Assembly: GCA_903921455.1 (NCBI GenBank)
Contig: CAIXPZ010000243.1
Span: forward strand, 1-47,100
Direction: 5' to 3'
Length of the DNA: 47,100 nucleotides
Source of the DNA: an uncultured Verrucomicrobia subdivision 3 bacterium
GTDB taxonomy: Bacteria; Verrucomicrobiota; Verrucomicrobiae; Limisphaerales; UBA11358
Numbering within the stretch: position 1 is the stretch's first letter; each line of letters opens with the position of its first letter. Position numbers and translations under genes: made by a program. Below are positions 43,667 to 47,100 of the stretch, one piece after another. Under the pieces are notes generated by a model. The model saw only the letters and a program-made list of their open reading frames with translations, did no database searches and was not told where the DNA came from.

Positions 43667-43930
43667 TCAGCTATGATAGCCGGTGTGCTTCATGAACATC
43701 GTCGTATCACCGCTGGGCGGGACGTCGGCATGGCGCACCATGGCTTGACACATGATTTGACTAACGCTGAAGGGCGGCCCATGGAGCTGGTAGCCGGACT
43801 TCAGTTTCCGGTTCACCTTTTCAGCGAAGTGATGAAAGCCGGTGTGGTAATCATCTTCATTGCTGGCCACCACAATGTATTCGGCAACGCCGTGGGCAGG
43901 CTCAGCGGGGGCGGGCGTGGAATGTGTCAT
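43667..43930 (-). CDS. DUF1737-like small protein
   Basis: An 87-residue protein. After a Pro/Ala-rich start, AEYIVVASNEDDYHTGFHHF, AEKVNRKLKSGYQLHGPP and ISQ-like FSVSQIMCQAMVR match DUF1737, a short domain (strand, helix, strand with LxxGWxxxGG-like turn) of unknown function. ATG at 43930 gives the natural length; the frame remains open upstream, antisense to the TonB gene. It is divergent from that gene with 93 bases between their starts. Confidence 0.7.
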   Translation of the reverse strand: MTHSTPAPAEPAHGVAEYIVVASNEDDYHTGFHHFAEKVNRKLKSGYQLHGPPFSVSQIMCQAMVRHADVPPSGDTTMFMKHTGYHS

Positions 43931-44023
43931 AGGGTTACGAACGCAATCTATCACCACCTTGCTCCCTGACAAATAAAATCTAGCTGTTGCCCCGACTGCA
44001 TCCGTGCGGCAAAATGATACTTC

Positions 44024-44989
44024 ATGGTTCGTCCCCAAAATGAACTGGGTTCCCTGCGCTTCAGCCGCCTTGAAAAAGAACGGCTGCTGATTGCGCTGCT
44101 GTTTTCCCTGTTCGCACACCTGGGCATCTGGGGCGGCTACGAGGTCGGCAAAAAAACCGGCCTCTGGCAAAAATTGCATTGGCCCGGCCACCCAATTGTC
44201 CGGGTGCAGCCCAAGCCGGTCATTCAACCCGTGGATCCCACTATTTTTTTAGATGTCTCGCAGGCTTCGGCCGACGCGCCCAAGCAGGCGAAGTATTATT
44301 CCGACAAAAACTCCCGCGCGGCGAATCCCGACGCCAACATTGACTCCAACCAGCCCAAGCTGACGGGCAAACAGTCGTTCGTGCCCAAAACCGAAGACGC
44401 CCCGCGGCCAGTCAAAGCCAAGCCCGTCACCCCGACGCCGCCGGCGAAGCCCGTCGAGGCCAAACCGGCGGAAGCCCAGCCCGCCACGGCGCTGAATCCC
44501 GGCGCCTTGCAGCCCGGCAAACCCACGGATACCACCGCGCCGGATAAAGAGGCGACCCCCGAGAAACGGCCCCGCACCTTGCGCGAAGCCCAGGCCCAGC
44601 AGTCCAAGCAACTTCCCGGTTTGCAGATGCAGCAGGACGGCGGGGTGAAGCGGCGCGATTTGAAGTCGTCTTTGGACGCGCTGTCCACGCCCTTTGGCAA
44701 TTATGACCGCGCGATCGTGGAGGCCATCAGCCAGCGCTGGTATGATTTGCTGGACAGCCAGAAGTTTGCCGACAGCCGCACGGGCAAGGTGACCGTTTCT
44801 TTTCATTTGAACGCCGACGGCTCGATCACGGAATTAAAAATCTCGGACAACACCGTGGGCGACCTGCTCGGTTACGTCTGCCAGGAAGCCATCCAGCAGG
44901 CGGCGCCCTTCGGCCCCTGGCCCTCGGACATGCGCCGCATGGTCGGCGCGAATTTCCGCGAAATCACTTTCACCTTCTATTACTATTGA
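44024..44989 (+). CDS. TonB-like energy-transducing protein
   Basis: A 321-residue protein with TonB layout: a basic start, one membrane segment (about 19-38, LLIALLFSLFAHLGIWGGY), a long Pro/Ala/Lys-rich spacer (residues 100-190, with runs such as KPVTPTPPAKPVEAKP) that can span the periplasm, and a C-terminal domain (about 225-321) with YDRAIVEAISQRWYDLLD and GKVTVSFHLNADGSITELKI. This resembles TonB/TolA C-terminal domains, which contact outer-membrane receptors. ExbB and ExbD homologues follow directly, so it should form the TonB-ExbB-ExbD complex that uses the proton gradient. The YYY end is unusual. Confidence 0.85.
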   Translation: MVRPQNELGSLRFSRLEKERLLIALLFSLFAHLGIWGGYEVGKKTGLWQKLHWPGHPIVRVQPKPVIQPVDPTIFLDVSQASADAPKQAKYYSDKNSRAANPDANIDSNQPKLTGKQSFVPKTEDAPRPVKAKPVTPTPPAKPVEAKPAEAQPATALNPGALQPGKPTDTTAPDKEATPEKRPRTLREAQAQQSKQLPGLQMQQDGGVKRRDLKSSLDALSTPFGNYDRAIVEAISQRWYDLLDSQKFADSRTGKVTVSFHLNADGSITELKISDNTVGDLLGYVCQEAIQQAAPFGPWPSDMRRMVGANFREITFTFYYY

Positions 44990-45013
44990 ACTAACTTGGC
45001 TCGCTGAATCTTT

Positions 45014-45604
45014 ATGGAAAATGCTGTTTACCTGTTGCTCGGTTTGACTTCGGTCGTGTGCGTCGGCGTGATCCTCTGGCGCGGCTGGATGCTGCGCTGG
45101 AATGCCGTCGTCCCGCCGAAACTCGCCGAGGCGCTGACGGAATGCCGCTCGCGCGAGGAGGTCAAAGCCATCCGCACCTTGTGCGAACGCCACCCCTCGC
45201 CGCTCGGCCGGCTGATCCGCCTGACCTCGGACCGGCTGGACTGGCCGAAGGACGATAACATGGATTCGCTCGAAACGGCGGCCCGGCACGAAGTCGTCCA
45301 CCTCGAACGCGGCCTGGTCGTGCTGGAAGTCATCGTCGGCATCGCGCCGCTGCTCGGCCTCGTCGGCACCATCGCCGGCATGATGACGGTGTTCGGCGAT
45401 CTCGGCCAGACGGGCTTGAACGATGCCGCCAAGCTCGCCCAGGGCATCGCGCTGATCCTGCGCGCCACGCTAGCGGGGTTGCTCATCGCCATTCCGTCGC
45501 TGATCTTCTGGAGCTATTTCAGCAAAAAAGTCGAGGTGCTGGCCGTGGAAATGGAAACGCTGTGCGACGAATTCATCCGCCGGCAATACCGCGACAAGAA
45601 CTGA
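45014..45604 (+). CDS. exbB: ExbB/TolQ/MotA-type proton channel protein
   Basis: A 196-residue inner-membrane protein with three hydrophobic segments (about 5-23, 95-120 and 140-165). The conserved stretch VIVGIAPLLGLVGTIAGMMT and LAQGIALILRATLAGLLIAI are hallmarks of ExbB/TolQ. With ExbD it converts proton flow into movement of the TonB-like protein encoded upstream. The genes are 24 bases (to TonB) and 9 bases (to ExbD) apart, so one operon. ExbB is preferred over TolQ because of the TonB-like neighbour; no tolB or pal gene is visible. Confidence 0.9.
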   Translation: MENAVYLLLGLTSVVCVGVILWRGWMLRWNAVVPPKLAEALTECRSREEVKAIRTLCERHPSPLGRLIRLTSDRLDWPKDDNMDSLETAARHEVVHLERGLVVLEVIVGIAPLLGLVGTIAGMMTVFGDLGQTGLNDAAKLAQGIALILRATLAGLLIAIPSLIFWSYFSKKVEVLAVEMETLCDEFIRRQYRDKN

Positions 45605-45613
45605 TCCCGACCC

Positions 45614-46039
45614 ATGCGCTTTCTCGTCCGCAAACGCCGCACCGCCCCGGCCGTCATCATCGTCGCGCTGATTGACGTGCTGGTGGTGTTGCTGATTTTC
45701 CTGATGGTGACGACCACATTCAAGCAGCAGCCGTCGCTCAAGCTGGCGCTGCCGGAATCGTCCTCAGCGCAAAAATCCGGCGCGGAGGAGCATCCGCCAC
45801 TGGTGGTGAATATTGATGCCGACGGCAATTTCCGGCTGGGCCAGGAGAATCTGCCGCAGACCCTCGACCAATTGCGGGCGCAGTTGCTGGCGAAGGCAGC
45901 GAAGGAACCCGACCTCAAGCTGGCCATCCGCGCCGACAAGAAGGCTCCGTGGTTCCGCATTGTCAACGTCATGGATCTGGCGAAAGAGGCGAAAATCAAG
46001 ACTTTGAGCGCATTCACCAAGGACGCCGCCAAACCGTAG
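45614..46039 (+). CDS. exbD: ExbD/TolR-type protein
   Basis: A 141-residue membrane protein. The single membrane segment (about 14-34) carries the conserved Asp within ALIDVLVVLLIFLMVTTTF, which takes part in proton passage. The periplasmic part has LKLALPESSSA, VNIDADGNFRLG and LAIRADKKAPWFRIVNVMDLA, typical of ExbD/TolR. Normal length. Third gene of the TonB operon. Confidence 0.92.
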   Translation: MRFLVRKRRTAPAVIIVALIDVLVVLLIFLMVTTTFKQQPSLKLALPESSSAQKSGAEEHPPLVVNIDADGNFRLGQENLPQTLDQLRAQLLAKAAKEPDLKLAIRADKKAPWFRIVNVMDLAKEAKIKTLSAFTKDAAKP

Positions 46040-46130
46040 GCGCTAAGAATATGCTTAGAATGTGCTTGTTGACCACCTACGTTGGGGCTAAGTTCGTTGC
46101 ACGAAAAATTCAGAGCATCATGCTCGTCCT

Positions 46131-46499
46131 ATGAATTCACACGAACATAATTCTCCGTTTCACAAGATTCCGCGCGGGGTTGCCGGCCAACCTTCGTCCA
46201 ATGCCAGTCGGCCGGCCTATGGCTCCGGTCCGCAGTTGCCCTACCAACCCGTGCCTGAAGATTTGCTGGCGTCCGGTGAGATTGCCGTGGAGCGCAAGAC
46301 CTTTCAGATGTCGCTCAAGGAGAATCTGCGCGGCCGCCTGCTGCGCATCACCGAGTATAAGGGCCACATCCGCGAGACCATCATCGTTCCCGCCACCGGC
46401 CTGAAAGAGTTTCAAAAACTGCTGGCCGAGATGATTGCGGAAGATGAGCGCCGGCCGCAACAAGTCGATCCCAACCCGCCGTCCGCGCCCGAAGCCTAA
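46131..46499 (+). CDS. PUR-like (DUF3276) nucleic-acid-binding protein
   Basis: A 122-residue protein. After about 40 disordered residues rich in Ser, Pro and Gly, the fold pattern is EIAVERKTFQMSLKENLRGR, LLRITEYKG, ETIIVPATGLKEFQKLLAEM. This beta-beta-beta-beta-alpha pattern with RKTFxMSLKEN matches the bacterial PUR-alpha-like DUF3276 family, which binds single-stranded DNA or RNA. It lies 91 bases downstream of exbD; a link with the TonB system is not evident. ATG 46131 is the first start. Confidence 0.75.
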   Translation: MNSHEHNSPFHKIPRGVAGQPSSNASRPAYGSGPQLPYQPVPEDLLASGEIAVERKTFQMSLKENLRGRLLRITEYKGHIRETIIVPATGLKEFQKLLAEMIAEDERRPQQVDPNPPSAPEA

Positions 46500-46889
46500 C
46501 GGTTTGGGTTAAAATCGCCGTCCCTCGTCCTCGTCGGCCCAGATGACTTCCCGCTTGGGTTGCCACCCTGTCTTGTTTTAGGTCAAACCCTCTTTTTTTC
46601 AAGCTAACCGGCTTATTTCGTTCCACTTCCGCAGTGATTCGGTCTTCAACTCACCCGATTTTGCTCTCGGAAAAACGACGTCGGTCAACACCATTGTCAC
46701 GTAGATTAAGCGCATCTTCGCGCCGGTCAACTCCCCGGCAGGGTGATTCAAGACTTTCGTGATGCAAGTGAAGAGGGTTGACCCCGAATTGAAGGCCGCG
46801 ACTGCGCCAGTCAGACCCAGCAGCCGGAAGTTTCAGAACGAGTTCGTCCGGCTTCCCACAACCATACCAACGCCCGGCGACAGCCCCGG
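46500..46889. other. Gap without recognisable features
   Basis: In these 390 bases between two convergent genes I see no convincing gene, RNA or repeat. A minus-strand open frame (46651-46980) overlaps the end of the next gene and has no family resemblance. Confidence 0.5.
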
Positions 46890-47100
46890 TCACTCCGTTT
46901 TCTTGCGCATGTAAACCGCCCGCATCGGCGGCGTGTTCGGGTAAGTGGCGAGCAGGTCGGATATCCGCATCAGCATCCACGGCTGGCGGTAATTATTCCC
47001 GTTCTTGGTGAAGACGAGGTCGTCGGCCAGATACACGGCGGAATGCTTGATCTCGTTCTTGTTGTTCATCAACAAGAGCACATCGCCGTAGAGCGAAGGC
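46890..47100 (-). CDS. C-terminal part of a possible NlpC/P60-like protein (5' end outside window)
   Basis: The frame runs in from the right edge and ends with a TGA at 46890; 69 residues are visible. The motif YGDVLLLMNNKNEIKHSAVY followed by LADDLVFTKNG has the order Gly-Asp-Val, hydrophobic strand, His-Ser-Ala-Val-Tyr, Asp-Asp seen in NlpC/P60-type peptidoglycan amidases, where the His would be catalytic; the Cys would lie outside the window. The next part (WMLMRISDLLATYP) recurs in verrucomicrobial proteins of this kind. The call is tentative. Confidence 0.5.
   Translation of the reverse strand, partial: PSLYGDVLLLMNNKNEIKHSAVYLADDLVFTKNGNNYRQPWMLMRISDLLATYPNTPPMRAVYMRKKTE

Noticed and set aside
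46651..46980. 109-codon minus-strand frame near the right end
   Set aside because: It overlaps the end of the NlpC/P60-like frame and shows no motif.

Overview
The window looks like a chromosomal segment of a GC-rich Verrucomicrobiota bacterium, most likely of the Pedosphaera/Limisphaerales type. The strongest hints are a secreted protein built from the repeat family known as the Gloeo/Verruco repeat, a small pseudopilin-like protein of a kind common in that phylum, a LamG protein with a verrucomicrobial type N-terminus, and a sparse use of Shine-Dalgarno sequences. Taxonomy is inferred from protein style only; there is no rRNA gene here.

Layout. 1-1251: 3' part of a GH42 beta-galactosidase. 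1268-1443: two tRNA genes (Val-TAC, Met-CAT) on the minus strand. 1514-2682: DNA glycosylase and clpP, converging with overlapping stop codons. 2683-7142: an AT-richer array on the minus strand of five small exported or membrane-anchored proteins from two families (A: signal-peptide proteins; B: anchored HEAT-like proteins), in transcription order A3-B2-B1-A2-A1, with conserved promoters, conserved terminators, duplicated flanks and a relic of the clpP 5' end. 7310-17351: mostly housekeeping genes (ManC, RNase HI, TypA, a SpoIIE-type phosphatase, an EF-G-like factor, a DUF465 protein, MiaB). 17355-18845: the repeat protein. 18963-42804: a large surface-polysaccharide locus. 42856-46499: a Nif3-like protein, a DUF1737 protein, a TonB/ExbB/ExbD energy-transducing operon and a PUR-like nucleic-acid-binding protein. 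46890-47100: 3' part of a possible NlpC/P60-like gene.

The polysaccharide locus has a tightly packed minus-strand operon of eight genes (29355 down to 21654): two NDP-sugar epimerase/dehydrogenase-like proteins, an SDR, a Gfo/Idh oxidoreductase and a set matching the GDP-D-glycero-alpha-D-manno-heptose route (GmhA-like isomerase, HddA-like kinase, GmhB-like phosphatase, HddC-like nucleotidyltransferase). The phosphatase is fused in frame to a transaldolase, an enzyme that can make sedoheptulose 7-phosphate, the first substrate of the route. Around the operon are rfaE2, a heptosyltransferase-like GT9, GT2 and GT4 glycosyltransferases, a second epimerase, four SAM methyltransferases and two large polytopic membrane proteins (one YfhO-like). 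ManC at 7310 could supply GDP-mannose to the same surface glycan.

Most unusual: (1) the A/B array with its repeated promoter and terminator pairs; (2) a palindromic element at 21498-21656 whose two inverted ends supply the stop codons of both convergent neighbours; (3) the GmhB-transaldolase fusion; (4) a UDP-sugar-dehydrogenase-like protein with Thr at the catalytic Cys position; (5) a 5' fragment of a methyltransferase gene left beside a LamG gene; (6) a 30-bp exact direct repeat at the start codons of two unrelated neighbouring genes. All family assignments are by eye, without database search.
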